Counted from the first letter of the stretch, positions 1 to 10,147 are shown. The stretch: DNA of 64,000 bases from Enterobacter sp. BIGb0383 (GCF_003751845.1 NZ_RJKQ01000008.1:1-64000); one strand, 5' to 3'. The notes: a model not told the origin generated them from the sequence alone. Numbers and translations are program-made.

Positions 1-90
1 CTGACCCCATGCCGAACTCAGAAGTGAAACGCCGTAGCGCCGATGGTAGTGTGGGGTCTCCCCATGCGAGAGTAGGGAACTGCCAGGCAT
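1..90 (+). rRNA. rrfC: 5S ribosomal RNA, 3' part
   Basis: The first 90 bases match the last three quarters of enterobacterial 5S rRNA, ending in the typical CTGCCAGGCAT. The first 30 or so bases of the gene lie before the window. The downstream order tRNA-Asp, tRNA-Trp, hdfR is that of the E. coli rrnC operon, so this is the distal end of the equivalent rRNA operon. The symbol is assigned from this synteny. Confidence 0.96.
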
Positions 91-145
91 CAAATTGCAG
101 TAAGCCGGGGTGACAACCGGTGGAAGTACAGTAAAAAAATTCGGT

Positions 146-222
146 GGAGCGGTAGTTCAGTCGGTTAGAATACCTGCCTGTCACGCAGGGGGTCGCGGGT
201 TCGAGTCCCGTCCGTTCCGCCA
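146..222 (+). tRNA. aspT: tRNA-Asp (GTC)
   Basis: This 77-base cloverleaf begins GGAGCGG and ends with an encoded CCA. The anticodon loop CTGTCAC carries anticodon GTC, and the T arm is GGTTCGAGTCC. It lies 55 bases after the 5S rRNA as a distal tRNA of the rRNA operon and is presumably cut from the same precursor. Confidence 0.97.
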
Positions 223-229
223 CCCTATT

Positions 230-305
230 AGGGGCGTAGTTCAATTGGTAGAGCACCGGTCTCCAAAACCGGGTGTTGGGAGTTCGAGTCTCTCCGCCCC
301 TGCCA
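230..305 (+). tRNA. trpT: tRNA-Trp (CCA)
   Basis: This 76-base tRNA begins AGGGGCG and ends TGCCA. Its anticodon loop CTCCAAA carries anticodon CCA. It follows tRNA-Asp by seven bases, as in E. coli rrnC, and directly precedes the operon terminator. Confidence 0.97.
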
Positions 306-314
306 GAAAAAAAT

Positions 315-344
315 AATCCTTTGCTTCGGCAAAGGATTTTTTTT
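315..344 (+). terminator. rRNA operon terminator
   Basis: A perfect 10-base-pair stem, AATCCTTTGC paired with GCAAAGGATT, encloses a TTCG tetraloop and runs into eight T residues. This is a strong intrinsic terminator placed ten bases after tRNA-Trp, so it ends the rRNA/tRNA transcript. Confidence 0.93.
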
Positions 345-421
345 GTCTTTAAAATAGGGATCTCCCGCCGTTTTGCGTATCGCATTCCTTTGCGATATCT
401 CCGCATCCATAGTAGTACAAA

Positions 422-1243
422 TCAATCTATCATACTGATTTTCAACAACTCTTTGACCTGCGCCTGCTTGTCACTGTTCTGCAGCCAGATAGCATATAAA
501 GGGCGAGATAGCGTCGAACCGTCGGCAACGACATGTAAATTTTCCTTCTCTTTCGCCCACTGCACGGGCAGCCAGGTGCAGCCATTCAGCCCGGCAAGTT
601 GGCTACGCGCAAGCTCGGCGGAGCTGGTTGTCAGCACGGGAATATCCTCGCTAGAGATCAGCCCAGCCTCGTGCTGCTGGAAGTCAGGCCCCCATTCCAG
701 ACGTAAATAATTCAGATCGGCTTTGTTGCGCGACGGTTCAGCACTGTAGAGTGCCAGCGTGAAATGTCCCAGCAACTGGCTGCTAAATTCGTCCATCTTG
801 GGCGATTCTGTCGTGATCAGCAGATCAAGCTGTCGTTCATGAAGTTGCTTAACCAGCGACTGTCGCTGTGCGATCCGGGCATCAAATTGCAGGCTGGTAT
901 GCGTCTGATAGAGTTTGCTCAGCCACTCGCTGAGTATGCACTCCCACAGAGACGCGCTGGCGCCGATGGATAACTCGTTATGCCGGGAGGTATGCGCGAC
1001 TTCTTTGCGTGCGGCCTGCCATGTGCTCATCAGCGTCTCGGCATAAGGCAGTAGTTTCTCTCCGGCATTGGTCAGACGGATGTTATTACGATGACGCGTG
1101 AACAGATTCACGCCAAGCTGATTCTCCAGCTGACGAATTCGAAAACTGACGGCTGACTGTGTCAAATAGAGCGCTTCAGCGGCCCGACCGAAGTGCCTGG
1201 TTCGACTGACTTCCAGGAAAGTTTTAAGCAAGTCCGTATCCAC
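422..1243 (-). CDS. hdfR: LysR-family regulator HdfR
   Basis: The protein is a LysR-type regulator with an N-terminal winged helix-turn-helix (about residues 2-60, including [15 protein letters not shown]) and a C-terminal effector domain. It aligns along its length with E. coli HdfR, known as an H-NS-controlled repressor of the flagellar master operon flhDC and an activator of gltBD. The E. coli protein starts at the equivalent of VDTDLL, so the GTG at 1243 is chosen (273 aa). An in-frame ATG at 1255 would add four residues. It is transcribed toward the rRNA terminator and diverges from maoP. Confidence 0.92.
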   Translation of the reverse strand: MDTDLLKTFLEVSRTRHFGRAAEALYLTQSAVSFRIRQLENQLGVNLFTRHRNNIRLTNAGEKLLPYAETLMSTWQAARKEVAHTSRHNELSIGASASLWECILSEWLSKLYQTHTSLQFDARIAQRQSLVKQLHERQLDLLITTESPKMDEFSSQLLGHFTLALYSAEPSRNKADLNYLRLEWGPDFQQHEAGLISSEDIPVLTTSSAELARSQLAGLNGCTWLPVQWAKEKENLHVVADGSTLSRPLYAIWLQNSDKQAQVKELLKISMID

Positions 1244-1289
1244 AGTTTTCTCCACAAAATAATTTGTCGTTATGATTTAAATCTTTTGT

Positions 1290-1317
1290 TTTACACGATG
1301 TCAAGCCTAACTAATAC
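1290..1317 (+). promoter_or_regulatory. Probable maoP promoter
   Basis: A TTTACA box at 1290-1295 and a TAATAC box at 1312-1317, 16 bases apart, lie in the hdfR-maoP divergent gap about 45 bases before maoP. The match to sigma70 boxes is good, but the start point is not shown. The E. coli maoS site used by MaoP is also reported close to maoP; I could not identify it by eye. Confidence 0.5.
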
Positions 1318-1361
1318 TCCGCGCCATAAATAGCTCGGCCAAAGAATTAGGAGCGTGTAGG

Positions 1362-1700
1362 ATGGCGGAAAGCTTTACGACAACTAATCGTTTTTTCGAT
1401 AATAAAAATTATCCGCGCGGGTTCTCTCGTCACGGGGATTTCACCATTAAAGAAGCTCAGCTGCTTGAGCGTCTGGGATATGCCCTGAATGAGCTGGAAC
1501 TGGGCAAGCGTGAGCCTGCAACGGAAGAAGAAAAACATTTTGTCGCGGTTTGCCGTGGCGAAGATGAACCGAATTCCGAGACGGAGCGTGTCTGGTTTAA
1601 GTACATGGCACGCATTAAGCGTCCTAAGCGTTTCCATACGCTGTCCGGCGGTAAGCCGCAGATGGAAGGTGCAGAGGACTACACCGAATCTGACGATTAA
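1362..1700 (+). CDS. maoP: Ori macrodomain organiser MaoP
   Basis: This 112-residue protein matches E. coli YifE/MaoP over its whole length, including the core around [17 protein letters not shown] and the acidic tail. In E. coli MaoP acts with the short DNA site maoS to confine the Ori macrodomain, so it belongs to chromosome organisation. It is monocistronic, diverges from hdfR and is followed within five bases by a strong terminator. The start has AGGAG upstream (AATTAGGAGCGTGTAGG). Confidence 0.94.
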   Translation: MAESFTTTNRFFDNKNYPRGFSRHGDFTIKEAQLLERLGYALNELELGKREPATEEEKHFVAVCRGEDEPNSETERVWFKYMARIKRPKRFHTLSGGKPQMEGAEDYTESDD

Positions 1701-1704
1701 GAAC

Positions 1705-1726
1705 AGGGGCGAAAGCCCCTTTTTTA
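1705..1726 (+). terminator. maoP terminator
   Basis: The stem AGGGGC, loop GAAA, stem GCCCCT is followed by seven T residues, five bases after the maoP stop codon. It sits between maoP and the end of the convergent comM gene. Confidence 0.9.
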
Positions 1727-3244
1727 CGCCAGAAGCTTTTGCAGATGGATAAGCATCCTGTCGATGGCACGATAGCTGAGCGCCTCCTGCAGATGCTGGC
1801 GCTGAATAGCGTCACACTGCTCAATGTCCGCAATGGTACGTGCCACCTTCAGCAGCCGCTGCCAGGCGCGAATAGAGAGCCCCAGGCGGGTGAAGGTTTC
1901 CTCCAGCCACTGCGCATCCTTAAGCCGTAACACACAGTGAGCGGCTATCTCGCGATTTTCCAGCCGGGCATTCAGCTTATGCTGCCGTGTAAGCTGTCGC
2001 TTCTGAATCTGCATGACACGCTGCCGCACCACGGCACTTTTCTCTCCACCCCGATCCGCCTGGCTCAGTACGCCCGGTGGGGGAAGGGGAATTTCCAGAG
2101 ACAGGTCGAAGCGATCGAGAAAGGGGCCTGACAGCCTGCCCAGATAGCGCAGGGTCTGCTCCGGCGTACAGCGGTTGTGTTTCCCCTGATAGTGTCCTGT
2201 CGGGCTGGGGTTCATCGCCGCGATCAGCTGAAAGCGGGCGGGATAGGTTACCTTTGCCCTGGTGCGGGAAATATGGATCTGCCCGGACTCGATAGGTTCC
2301 CGCAGCGCATCCAGCGCACGCCTTTCGAACTCGGGAAGTTCATCCAGAAACAGAATGCCATTATGCGCCAGCGAGATCTCGCCGGGCGCGGGTATCGAGC
2401 CGCCACCAACGATAGCCGTCAGTGACGCGCTGTGATGTGGGGCACGAAACGGGCGCTGTCGCCACTGTCGGGCGATTAAAGTGGAATTGACCAGGCTTTG
2501 TATGGCCGCGCTCTCCAGCGCCTCCTGGTTGCTCAGAGGAGGCAGAAGCCCGTTAAGTCGGCTGGCCAGCATGGTCTTCCCCGTACCGGGCGGGCCAATC
2601 AACAGTAAGTTATGTCCGCCGCTGGCGGCAATTTCCAGCGCCCGCTTTCCCTGCTGCTGGCCAATCACATCGCACAGATCGTCCGAGCTGGCGGGCGGCT
2701 CTTCCCGGTTTTGTTCCGGTGAGGGCAGCGTAAACTTTCCTTCGAGAAAGGCGCAGACCTCCTGCAGATGGCTGGCAATAAAGCAGTCTTTACCTTCCAG
2801 CAGGCCCACCTCTGCTGCGTTTTCGCTGGCGACGATAATACGTCGACCGGACCTGATGGCCTCCATCGCACATGAAATTGCGCCCGGAACGCCGCGCAGT
2901 GCGCCCGTAAGCGCCAGTTCGCCAACCAGCTCATACGAAGCCAGTTCCGGCGCCGTAAGCTGCTCAGAGGCTGCCAGGAGCGCAATGGCGATAGGTAAGT
3001 CGTATCGTCCGCCCTCTTTTGGCAGATCGGCAGGAGCGAGGTTGATGGTTATCTTCTTCGCCGGGAAGGTATAACCGCTGTTGATAATCGCGCTGCGCAC
3101 GCGATCCCTGGCCTCTTTTACCGTGGTTTCCGGTAGCCCAACCAGCGTTAGCCCCGGTAGCCCGTTACTGATATGGACCTCGACGGTAATGGACGGCGCT
3201 GAGACGCCAAGCGCCGCCCGGGTATAGACGATAGATAGTGACAT
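1724..3244 (-). CDS. comM: Mg-chelatase-like AAA+ helicase ComM
   Basis: This 506-residue protein matches YifB/ComM. It has an N-terminal ChlI-like domain, a Walker A motif GPPGTGKT at about residues 217-224, Walker B ILFLDELPEF and a C-terminal Mg-chelatase domain. ComM is known in naturally competent bacteria as a hexameric branch-migration helicase that extends heteroduplex during recombination. Its role in enteric bacteria is less clear. It is convergent with maoP and divergent from the ilv operon. Confidence 0.93.
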   Translation of the reverse strand: MSLSIVYTRAALGVSAPSITVEVHISNGLPGLTLVGLPETTVKEARDRVRSAIINSGYTFPAKKITINLAPADLPKEGGRYDLPIAIALLAASEQLTAPELASYELVGELALTGALRGVPGAISCAMEAIRSGRRIIVASENAAEVGLLEGKDCFIASHLQEVCAFLEGKFTLPSPEQNREEPPASSDDLCDVIGQQQGKRALEIAASGGHNLLLIGPPGTGKTMLASRLNGLLPPLSNQEALESAAIQSLVNSTLIARQWRQRPFRAPHHSASLTAIVGGGSIPAPGEISLAHNGILFLDELPEFERRALDALREPIESGQIHISRTRAKVTYPARFQLIAAMNPSPTGHYQGKHNRCTPEQTLRYLGRLSGPFLDRFDLSLEIPLPPPGVLSQADRGGEKSAVVRQRVMQIQKRQLTRQHKLNARLENREIAAHCVLRLKDAQWLEETFTRLGLSIRAWQRLLKVARTIADIEQCDAIQRQHLQEALSYRAIDRMLIHLQKLLA

Positions 3245-3597
3245 AGCCCCTCCTGAAAGGGGATTATGCTGTGAACTCGTTACGCCGTAATCTCGTCAAT
3301 CGCGTATTTACGCGCAGGTTTCCTGCATTTTACCCACGGAATGTACGTTTTCTTTTGTATGGCGAGCTGGCTCGCAAAAGGTGATTTTAACTGGGCTGAC
3401 GCGCCTGTACGGCGAATAACGGAGGCTGTGAATTCTCAAAATATGGCTATTTTCTTTTTTTCTTATGAAAAACAATTGTTTCCATAGGAAGTATTTGCCC
3501 GCTCAGAAAATTAAATGCAAATATTTCTTGTGTCATAACCTCTGTCTATGGTAACTCTTTAGGCATTCCTTCGAACAAGAAGCCAAAAGAACACAAA
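3245..3597. promoter_or_regulatory. comM-ilvL intergenic region with ilv promoter
   Basis: This 353-base gene-free stretch separates comM from the ilv leader. The part from about 3440 to 3530 is AT-rich, as expected for the upstream region where IHF is known to act at the E. coli ilv promoter. A TATGGT at 3547-3552 is the best -10 candidate, with a weak TTTCTT at 3524-3529 at 17-base spacing, about 45 bases before ilvL. The promoter assignment is an inference; no coding region is seen here. Confidence 0.4.
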
Positions 3598-3696
3598 ATG
3601 ACAGCCCTTCTACGAGTGATTAGCCTGGTCGTGATTAGCGTGGTGGTGATTATTATCCCACCGTGCGGGGCTGCACTTGGACGAGGAAAGGCTTAA
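3598..3696 (+). CDS. ilvL: ilv operon leader peptide
   Basis: This 32-residue leader begins MTALLRVISLVVISVVV and ends GRGKA. Five Ile, six Val and four Leu codons, mostly in one block, make it the classical sensor of charged branched-chain tRNAs. Ribosome stalling in the block changes pairing of the leader RNA and prevents the terminator at 3721-3751. It is nearly identical to the E. coli IlvL peptide. Confidence 0.95.
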   Translation: MTALLRVISLVVISVVVIIIPPCGAALGRGKA

Positions 3697-3720
3697 AAAT
3701 CAAGCCTTAACGAACTAAGA

Positions 3721-3751
3721 CCCCCGCACCGAAAGGTCCGGGGGTTTTTTT
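3721..3751 (+). terminator. ilv attenuator terminator
   Basis: The arms CCCCCGCACC and GGTCCGGGGG pair with one C:C mismatch around a GAAA loop and run into seven T residues. It starts 24 bases after the ilvL stop and precedes ilvX and ilvG, so it is the attenuator that ilvL translation controls. Confidence 0.94.
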
Positions 3752-3782
3752 ATGACCTAAAAACATAAGCGAGGAGCAGAGA

Positions 3783-3833
3783 ATGATAAGTAGCATAAAA
3801 TTCTGTTTCTCTCGATTCACGACGGGGAAGTAA
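3783..3833 (+). CDS. ilvX: Small peptide IlvX
   Basis: This 16-codon reading frame encodes [16 protein letters not shown], which closely matches the 16-residue E. coli IlvX (shared KFCFSRF core and C-terminal TG). A GAGGAGCAGAGA purine-rich site precedes the ATG and the stop lies two bases before ilvG. It may couple translation into ilvG. Function is unknown. Confidence 0.75.
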   Translation: MISSIKFCFSRFTTGK

Positions 3834-3835
3834 CT

Positions 3836-5482
3836 ATGAACGGGGCACAGTGGGTGGTACATGCTTTGCGAGCGCAGGGTGTCGATATGGTCTTCGGCTA
3901 TCCGGGCGGCGCAATTATGCCGGTTTACGATGCACTGTATGACGGCGGCGTGGAGCACCTGCTGTGCAGACACGAGCAGGGCGCTGCGATGGCCGCTATC
4001 GGCTATGCGCGTTCCACCGGCAAAACCGGCGTGTGTATCGCCACATCCGGCCCGGGCGCGACTAACCTGCTGACCGGACTGGCCGATGCGCTGCTCGATT
4101 CCGTACCGGTTGTCGCCATCACCGGGCAGGTTGCCGCTCCGCTGATCGGCACCGATGCCTTCCAGGAAGTCGACGTGCTGGGCCTCTCGCTGGCCTGCAC
4201 CAAGCACAGTTTCCTGGTTGAATCCCTTGAGGACCTCCCGCGCGTGATGGCCGAAGCGTTTGAGGTTGCCAGCTCCGGCCGCCCTGGCCCGGTACTGGTT
4301 GATATCCCAAAAGATATTCAGTTAGCCAGCGGCGACCTGGAGCCGTGGTTATCCACCGTAGAAGATGAAGATGCGCTGCCGCATAGCGCGCTGCAGCAGG
4401 CCCGCGACATGCTGGCCAGCGCGGAAAAACCGATGCTCTACGTCGGCGGTGGTGTCGGTATGGCTCAGGCCGTTCCTGCTCTGCGCGAATTTATTGCCGT
4501 CACAAGTATCCCGTCGGCCGTGACGCTGAAAGGTCTTGGGGCTGTCCCGGCTGAACACCCTTTTTACACCGGTATGCTGGGGATGCACGGTACCAAAGCG
4601 GCGAACCTGGCAGTTCAGGCGTGCGATCTGCTGATTGCCGTTGGGGCACGCTTTGACGATCGCGTCACCGGCAAGCTCAATACCTTTGCGCCACATGCGA
4701 AAGTGATTCATCTGGATATCGACCCGGCCGAGTTCAGCAAGCTGCGTCAGGCGCACGTTTCTCTGCAAGGCTCCCTGAATCGACTGCTGCCTGCCCTCCA
4801 GCAGCCGTTGAAGATTGCCGCCTGGCAGCAGGAGGTTGCCGCGCTGAATGAAGCAAATCCATGGCGCTACGATCATCCGGGCGAGGCTATCTATGCGCCA
4901 CTCCTGTTGAAACAGCTTTCAGAGCGTATGCCTGCCGAGAGCGTGGTGACCACCGACGTGGGCCAGCATCAGATGTGGACCGCGCAGCATATGGCCTTTA
5001 GCCGTCCGGAAAATTTCATCACCTCCAGCGGTCTCGGTACGATGGGCTTTGGCCTGCCTGCGGCGGTTGGGGCTCAGGTTGCAAGGCCGGATGACACGGT
5101 AATCTGTATCTCCGGTGACGGCTCCTTCATGATGAATGTTCAGGAGCTCGGCACCGTAAAACGCAAACAGCTGCCGCTGAAAATCGTCCTGTTGGATAAT
5201 CAGCGCTTAGGCATGGTCCGCCAGTGGCAGCAGCTGTTCTTCAAGGAACGCTACAGCGAAACGACCCTCACCGATAACCCCGATTTCCTCATGCTGGCTC
5301 AGGCCTTTGGTATTCCCGGCCAGCACATCACTCGTAAAGACCAGGTTGCTACGGCTCTCGACACTATGCTGAACAGCGAGGGGCCTTACCTGCTTCATGT
5401 CTCAATCGATGAGCTTGAAAATGTCTGGCCTCTGGTGCCACCTGGCGCCAGTAACTCGCAAATGCTGGAGAAATTATCATGA
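3836..5482 (+). CDS. ilvG: Acetolactate synthase II large subunit
   Basis: IlvG is the ThDP-dependent catalytic subunit of acetohydroxyacid synthase II, which makes 2-acetolactate or 2-aceto-2-hydroxybutyrate for valine and isoleucine. The 548-residue frame is complete, unlike the frameshifted ilvG of E. coli K-12. The catalytic glutamate is E47 in [10 protein letters not shown], and the ThDP/Mg-binding region contains GDGSFMMN near residue 428. It overlaps ilvM by four bases (ATGA), so large and small subunits are translationally coupled. AHAS II is the valine-resistant isozyme, so the organism should tolerate external valine. Confidence 0.97.
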   Translation: MNGAQWVVHALRAQGVDMVFGYPGGAIMPVYDALYDGGVEHLLCRHEQGAAMAAIGYARSTGKTGVCIATSGPGATNLLTGLADALLDSVPVVAITGQVAAPLIGTDAFQEVDVLGLSLACTKHSFLVESLEDLPRVMAEAFEVASSGRPGPVLVDIPKDIQLASGDLEPWLSTVEDEDALPHSALQQARDMLASAEKPMLYVGGGVGMAQAVPALREFIAVTSIPSAVTLKGLGAVPAEHPFYTGMLGMHGTKAANLAVQACDLLIAVGARFDDRVTGKLNTFAPHAKVIHLDIDPAEFSKLRQAHVSLQGSLNRLLPALQQPLKIAAWQQEVAALNEANPWRYDHPGEAIYAPLLLKQLSERMPAESVVTTDVGQHQMWTAQHMAFSRPENFITSSGLGTMGFGLPAAVGAQVARPDDTVICISGDGSFMMNVQELGTVKRKQLPLKIVLLDNQRLGMVRQWQQLFFKERYSETTLTDNPDFLMLAQAFGIPGQHITRKDQVATALDTMLNSEGPYLLHVSIDELENVWPLVPPGASNSQMLEKLS

Positions 5483-5742
5483 TGCATCATCAGGTCGCCG
5501 TAGAAGCCCGCTTCAACCCCGAAACATTAGAGCGCGTGCTGCGTGTGGTACGCCACCGTGGTTTCCAGGTGTGTGCCATGAATATGGAGCTCGCCACCGA
5601 CGCCCGTAACATAAATATCGAATTGACCGTTGCCAGCCCCCGACCTGTCGACTTACTGTTTAGTCAGTTAAATAAACTGATCGACGTGGCTCGCGTAGAG
5701 ATCCAGCAACAGACAACATCATCACAACAAATCAGCGCCTGA
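5479..5742 (+). CDS. ilvM: Acetolactate synthase II small subunit
   Basis: This 87-residue protein is the regulatory subunit of acetohydroxyacid synthase II and carries a single ACT-type fold (for example the [14 protein letters not shown] strand-helix region and NIELTVAS). It closely matches E. coli IlvM. It activates IlvG and, unlike the small subunits of isozymes I and III, does not confer valine inhibition. Its start overlaps the end of ilvG, and ilvE follows after 17 bases. Confidence 0.96.
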   Translation: MMHHQVAVEARFNPETLERVLRVVRHRGFQVCAMNMELATDARNINIELTVASPRPVDLLFSQLNKLIDVARVEIQQQTTSSQQISA

Positions 5743-5759
5743 GCGCAATAGGAACGAAA

Positions 5760-6686
5760 ATGACGACGAAAAAAGCTGACTACATCTGGTCCAACGGTGA
5801 AATGGTGCGCTGGGAAGACGCGAAGGTTCATGTCATGTCCCACGCCCTGCACTACGGTACTTCGGTGTTTGAAGGCATCCGCTGCTACGATTCTCATAAA
5901 GGGCCGGTCGTTTTCCGTCATCGTGAACATATGCAGCGCCTGCGCGACTCCGCAAAAATCTACCGTTTCCCGGTTTCTCAGAGCGTTGATGAGCTGATGG
6001 AAGCCTGCCGCCAGGTCCTGCGCAAAAACAACCTGACCAGCGCCTATATTCGTCCGCTGGTCTTTGTCGGTGACGTGGGCATGGGCGTAAACCCGCCTGA
6101 AGGCTACACCACCGATGTGATCATCGCTGCGTTCCCGTGGGGCGCATATCTGGGTGCGGAAGCGCTGGAGCAGGGCATCGATGCGATGGTCTCCTCCTGG
6201 AACCGTGCGGCACCGAACACCATTCCGACGGCGGCAAAAGCCGGCGGTAACTACCTTTCCTCTCTGCTGGTTGGCAGCGAAGCGCGTCGCCACGGCTATC
6301 AGGAAGGTATCGCTCTGGACGTGCAGGGCTATATCTCCGAAGGCGCAGGCGAAAACCTGTTTGAAGTGAAAGACGGGATTCTGTTTACCCCGCCGTTCAC
6401 CTCCTCCGCGCTGCCGGGCATTACCCGCGACGCCATTATCAAGCTGGCAAAAGATCTGGGTATCGAAGTGCGCGAGCAGGTGCTATCCCGCGAGTCGCTC
6501 TATCTTGCGGATGAAGTCTTTATGTCCGGCACCGCCGCGGAAATTACGCCGGTGCGCAGCGTCGACGGCATCCAGGTCGGTGAAGGTCGCCGTGGTCCGG
6601 TGACAAAACGTATTCAGGATGCATTCTTTGGCCTCTTCACCGGTGAAACGGAAGATAAATGGGGCTGGTTGGATCAGGTTAACTAA
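5760..6686 (+). CDS. ilvE: Branched-chain amino acid aminotransferase
   Basis: IlvE catalyses the last transamination in isoleucine, valine and leucine synthesis, using glutamate and PLP. The 308-residue protein is a fold-type IV aminotransferase. The PLP lysine is K160 in TAAKAGGNYLSS, and the YISEGAGENLF and SGTAAEITPV motifs are present. It is the third structural gene of ilvGMEDA. A 63-base gap with a GC-rich inverted repeat separates it from ilvD. Confidence 0.97.
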   Translation: MTTKKADYIWSNGEMVRWEDAKVHVMSHALHYGTSVFEGIRCYDSHKGPVVFRHREHMQRLRDSAKIYRFPVSQSVDELMEACRQVLRKNNLTSAYIRPLVFVGDVGMGVNPPEGYTTDVIIAAFPWGAYLGAEALEQGIDAMVSSWNRAAPNTIPTAAKAGGNYLSSLLVGSEARRHGYQEGIALDVQGYISEGAGENLFEVKDGILFTPPFTSSALPGITRDAIIKLAKDLGIEVREQVLSRESLYLADEVFMSGTAAEITPVRSVDGIQVGEGRRGPVTKRIQDAFFGLFTGETEDKWGWLDQVN

Positions 6687-6749
6687 GACAGATAATAATG
6701 GGGCGGCACGCACCGCCTCATTCAACAGAAAGATTGGGAGTAACAAAGC

Positions 6750-8600
6750 ATGCCTAAGTATCGTTCCGCTACCACAACCCACGGCCGTAATATGGCGGGT
6801 GCCCGTGCGCTGTGGCGCGCCACCGGGATGACCGACGACGATTTTGGAAAACCGATTATTGCCGTGGTGAACTCGTTTACCCAGTTCGTGCCGGGGCACG
6901 TGCACCTGCGCGATCTCGGTAAGCTGGTTGCGGAGCAAATTGAGGCGTCAGGCGGCGTCGCCAAAGAGTTCAACACCATTGCCGTCGATGACGGTATCGC
7001 TATGGGCCACGGGGGGATGCTTTACTCTCTGCCGTCCCGCGAACTGATCGCCGACTCGGTTGAGTATATGGTGAATGCCCACTGCGCCGACGCGATGGTG
7101 TGTATCTCCAACTGTGACAAAATCACCCCGGGGATGCTGATGGCTTCCCTGCGCCTCAATATCCCGGTGATCTTTGTTTCCGGCGGCCCGATGGAAGCCG
7201 GGAAAACCAAACTCTCCGACCAGATCATCAAGCTGGATCTGGTCGATGCGATGATTCAGGGCGCGGACCCGAAAGTCTCCGACGAGCAGAGTGACCAGGT
7301 TGAACGTTCTGCCTGTCCGACCTGCGGCTCCTGTTCCGGGATGTTCACCGCCAACTCAATGAACTGCCTGACCGAAGCGCTGGGCCTGTCCCAGCCGGGC
7401 AACGGCTCTCTGCTGGCGACCCACGCCGATCGCGAACAGCTGTTCCTCAATGCCGGTAAGCGCATCGTTGCGCTGACCAAGCGTTACTACGAGCAGGACG
7501 ATGACAGCGCGCTGCCGCGTAATATCGCCAACAAAGCCGCATTTGAAAACGCGATGACCCTGGATATCGCCATGGGTGGCTCGACCAATACCGTTCTGCA
7601 CCTGCTGGCTGCGGCTCAGGAAGCGGAAATCGACTTCACCATGAGCGATATCGACAAGCTCTCCCGCAAAGTGCCGCAGCTGTGTAAAGTGGCGCCCAGC
7701 ACCCAGAAATACCATATGGAGGACGTTCACCGTGCCGGTGGCGTACTCGGTATCCTCGGCGAGCTGGACCGTGCCGGGTTGCTGAATCGCGAAGTGAAAA
7801 ATATTCTGGGCCTGACGCTGCCCCAGTCGCTGGAGCAGTATGACGTGATGCTGACCAAAGACGAGGCGGTCAAAGAGATGTTCCGCGCCGGTCCGGCGGG
7901 CATTCGCACCACTAAGGCGTTCTCGCAGAGCTGCCGCTGGGATACCCTCGATGACGATCGCGCCAATGGCTGTATCCGCTCGATGGAACATGCCTACAGC
8001 AAAGACGGCGGTCTGGCGGTGCTCTACGGTAACTTCGCTGAAAACGGCTGTATTGTAAAAACGGCGGGCGTGGATGACAGCATTCTGAAATTCACCGGTC
8101 CGGCAAAAGTCTACGAGAGCCAGGACGATGCGGTCGAGGCGATCCTCGGCGGTAAAGTGGTGGCGGGCGACGTGGTGGTGATCCGCTACGAAGGCCCGAA
8201 AGGCGGACCGGGGATGCAGGAAATGCTCTATCCGACCACCTTCCTGAAATCAATGGGCCTCGGTAAAGCCTGTGCGCTGATCACCGACGGACGTTTCTCC
8301 GGTGGTACGTCGGGCCTCTCTATCGGCCACGTTTCTCCGGAAGCGGCCAGCGGCGGCAGCATCGGGCTTATCGAAGATGGGGACCTGATCGCTATCGATA
8401 TCCCGAACCGCGGCATCCAGCTGCAGGTCAGCGATGCGGATCTGGCGGCACGTCGTGAAGCTCAGGACGCGCGCGGTGACCAGGCCTGGACCCCGAAAGC
8501 GCGCGAGCGTGCGGTGTCCTTCGCCCTGCGTGCCTATGCCAGCCTTGCGACCAGCGCGGATAAAGGCGCGGTTCGCGATAAATCCAAACTCGGAGGTTGA
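6750..8600 (+). CDS. ilvD: Dihydroxy-acid dehydratase
   Basis: IlvD dehydrates 2,3-dihydroxy acids to the 2-keto acids of valine and isoleucine and needs an iron-sulfur cluster and magnesium. The 616-residue protein is full length. C122 in NCDKITPG and C195 in CPTCGSC are cluster cysteines. A GGGAG site lies just before the ATG. Its TGA overlaps an ATG two positions before the chosen ilvA start, so translation is likely coupled. Confidence 0.97.
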   Translation: MPKYRSATTTHGRNMAGARALWRATGMTDDDFGKPIIAVVNSFTQFVPGHVHLRDLGKLVAEQIEASGGVAKEFNTIAVDDGIAMGHGGMLYSLPSRELIADSVEYMVNAHCADAMVCISNCDKITPGMLMASLRLNIPVIFVSGGPMEAGKTKLSDQIIKLDLVDAMIQGADPKVSDEQSDQVERSACPTCGSCSGMFTANSMNCLTEALGLSQPGNGSLLATHADREQLFLNAGKRIVALTKRYYEQDDDSALPRNIANKAAFENAMTLDIAMGGSTNTVLHLLAAAQEAEIDFTMSDIDKLSRKVPQLCKVAPSTQKYHMEDVHRAGGVLGILGELDRAGLLNREVKNILGLTLPQSLEQYDVMLTKDEAVKEMFRAGPAGIRTTKAFSQSCRWDTLDDDRANGCIRSMEHAYSKDGGLAVLYGNFAENGCIVKTAGVDDSILKFTGPAKVYESQDDAVEAILGGKVVAGDVVVIRYEGPKGGPGMQEMLYPTTFLKSMGLGKACALITDGRFSGGTSGLSIGHVSPEAASGGSIGLIEDGDLIAIDIPNRGIQLQVSDADLAARREAQDARGDQAWTPKARERAVSFALRAYASLATSADKGAVRDKSKLGG

Positions 8601-8602
8601 TG

Positions 8603-10147
8603 ATGGCTGAGCCGCAACCTCTTTCCGCCACGCCTGACGGGGCGGAATATCTCAGGGCGGTGCTACGGGCACCGGTCTATGAAGCGGTGCAGGTCACGCC
8701 GCTGCAGAAAATGGACAAGCTCTCTTCGCGCCTCGATAACGTGATCCTGGTGAAGCGCGAAGACCGCCAGCCGGTCCACAGTTTTAAGCTGCGCGGCGCC
8801 TACACGATGATGGCCGGTCTGACGGAGGAGCAGAAAGCGCAGGGCGTGATCACCGCCTCGGCGGGCAATCATGCTCAGGGTGTGGCGTTCTCTTCTGCAA
8901 GACTGGGCCTGAAGGCGCTGATTGTGATGCCGGTTGCGACGGCCGATATTAAAGTCGATGCGGTGCGCGGCTTTGGCGGCGAGGTCCTGCTGCACGGGGC
9001 AAATTTCGACGAGGCGAAAGCCAAAGCGATTGAGCTGGCGCAGCAGCAGGGCTTTACGTGGGTGCCGCCGTTCGATCATCCGATGGTGATCGCCGGTCAG
9101 GGAACCCTGGCTCTGGAGCTGCTCCAGCAGGATGCGCATATTGATCGGGTCTTTGTCCCAGTCGGCGGCGGCGGCCTGGCGGCGGGCGTGGCGGTACTGA
9201 TCAAACAGCTGATGCCGCAAATCAAAGTGATTGCGGTGGAAGCGGAAGATTCCGCCTGCCTGAAGGCGGCGCTGGATGCCGGGCATCCGGTGGATCTGCC
9301 TCGCGTCGGGCTGTTTGCCGAAGGCGTGGCGGTGAAGCGTATCGGAGACGAAACCTTCCGCCTGCTCCAGGAGTATCTCGACGACATTATCACCGTCGAC
9401 AGCGACGCTATCTGTGCGGCGATGAAAGACCTGTTTGAAGATGTGCGTGCGGTGGCTGAACCGTCCGGCGCGCTGGCGCTGGCGGGAATGAAAAAATATA
9501 TCGCGCAGCACAATATTCGCGGTGAACGACTGGCGCACGTGCTTTCCGGCGCGAACGTCAACTTCCACGGCCTGCGCTATGTGTCCGAGCGCTGCGAGCT
9601 GGGCGAACAGCGGGAAGCGCTGCTGGCGGTAACCATTCCGGAAACCAAAGGCAGCTTCCTCAAGTTCTGCCAGCTGCTGGGTGGTCGGTCGGTCACCGAG
9701 TTTAACTATCGCTTTGCCGATGCCAAAGACGCCTGCATTTTTGTCGGGGTACGTCTGAGCCGCGGCCTGGAAGAGCGCAAAGAGATCATCAGCCTGCTGA
9801 ATGAAGGCGGCTACGGCGTGGTGGATCTGTCTGACGATGAGATGGCGAAGCTGCACGTGCGCTATATGGTCGGCGGACGCCCGTCGAAACCGTTGCAGGA
9901 GAGATTGTTCAGCTTTGAATTCCCGGAGTCACCGGGTGCACTGCTGAAATTCCTGCATACGCTCGGCACCCACTGGAATATCTCCCTGTTCCACTACCGC
10001 AGCCACGGCACCGACTATGGCCGCGTGCTGGCGGCTTTTGAACTGGGCGAGCACGAGCCGGATTTCGAAACCCGGCTCAACGAGCTGGGCTACGACTGCC
10101 ACGACGAGAGTCAGAACCCGGCCTTCCGCTTCTTCCTCGCGGGCTAG
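8603..10147 (+). CDS. ilvA: Threonine dehydratase (biosynthetic)
   Basis: IlvA deaminates threonine to 2-ketobutyrate, the committed step to isoleucine. The 514-residue protein has an N-terminal PLP domain with the Schiff-base lysine K62 in SFKLRG, a PLP-phosphate loop (GGGGLAAG) and two C-terminal ACT-like domains that bind isoleucine and valine. The start at 8603 matches E. coli (MA) and its length; an ATG at 8600 is an alternative. The stop overlaps the convergent ilvY by four bases, and the operon terminator falls inside ilvY. Confidence 0.96.
   Translation: MAEPQPLSATPDGAEYLRAVLRAPVYEAVQVTPLQKMDKLSSRLDNVILVKREDRQPVHSFKLRGAYTMMAGLTEEQKAQGVITASAGNHAQGVAFSSARLGLKALIVMPVATADIKVDAVRGFGGEVLLHGANFDEAKAKAIELAQQQGFTWVPPFDHPMVIAGQGTLALELLQQDAHIDRVFVPVGGGGLAAGVAVLIKQLMPQIKVIAVEAEDSACLKAALDAGHPVDLPRVGLFAEGVAVKRIGDETFRLLQEYLDDIITVDSDAICAAMKDLFEDVRAVAEPSGALALAGMKKYIAQHNIRGERLAHVLSGANVNFHGLRYVSERCELGEQREALLAVTIPETKGSFLKFCQLLGGRSVTEFNYRFADAKDACIFVGVRLSRGLEERKEIISLLNEGGYGVVDLSDDEMAKLHVRYMVGGRPSKPLQERLFSFEFPESPGALLKFLHTLGTHWNISLFHYRSHGTDYGRVLAAFELGEHEPDFETRLNELGYDCHDESQNPAFRFFLAG

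Noticed and set aside
110-316. Open frame across the two tRNA genes
   Set aside because: It is produced by tRNA sequence and has no coding support.
422-1255. Two possible starts for hdfR
   Set aside because: Not a novelty: the GTG at 1243 matches E. coli HdfR; the ATG at 1255 only adds four residues.
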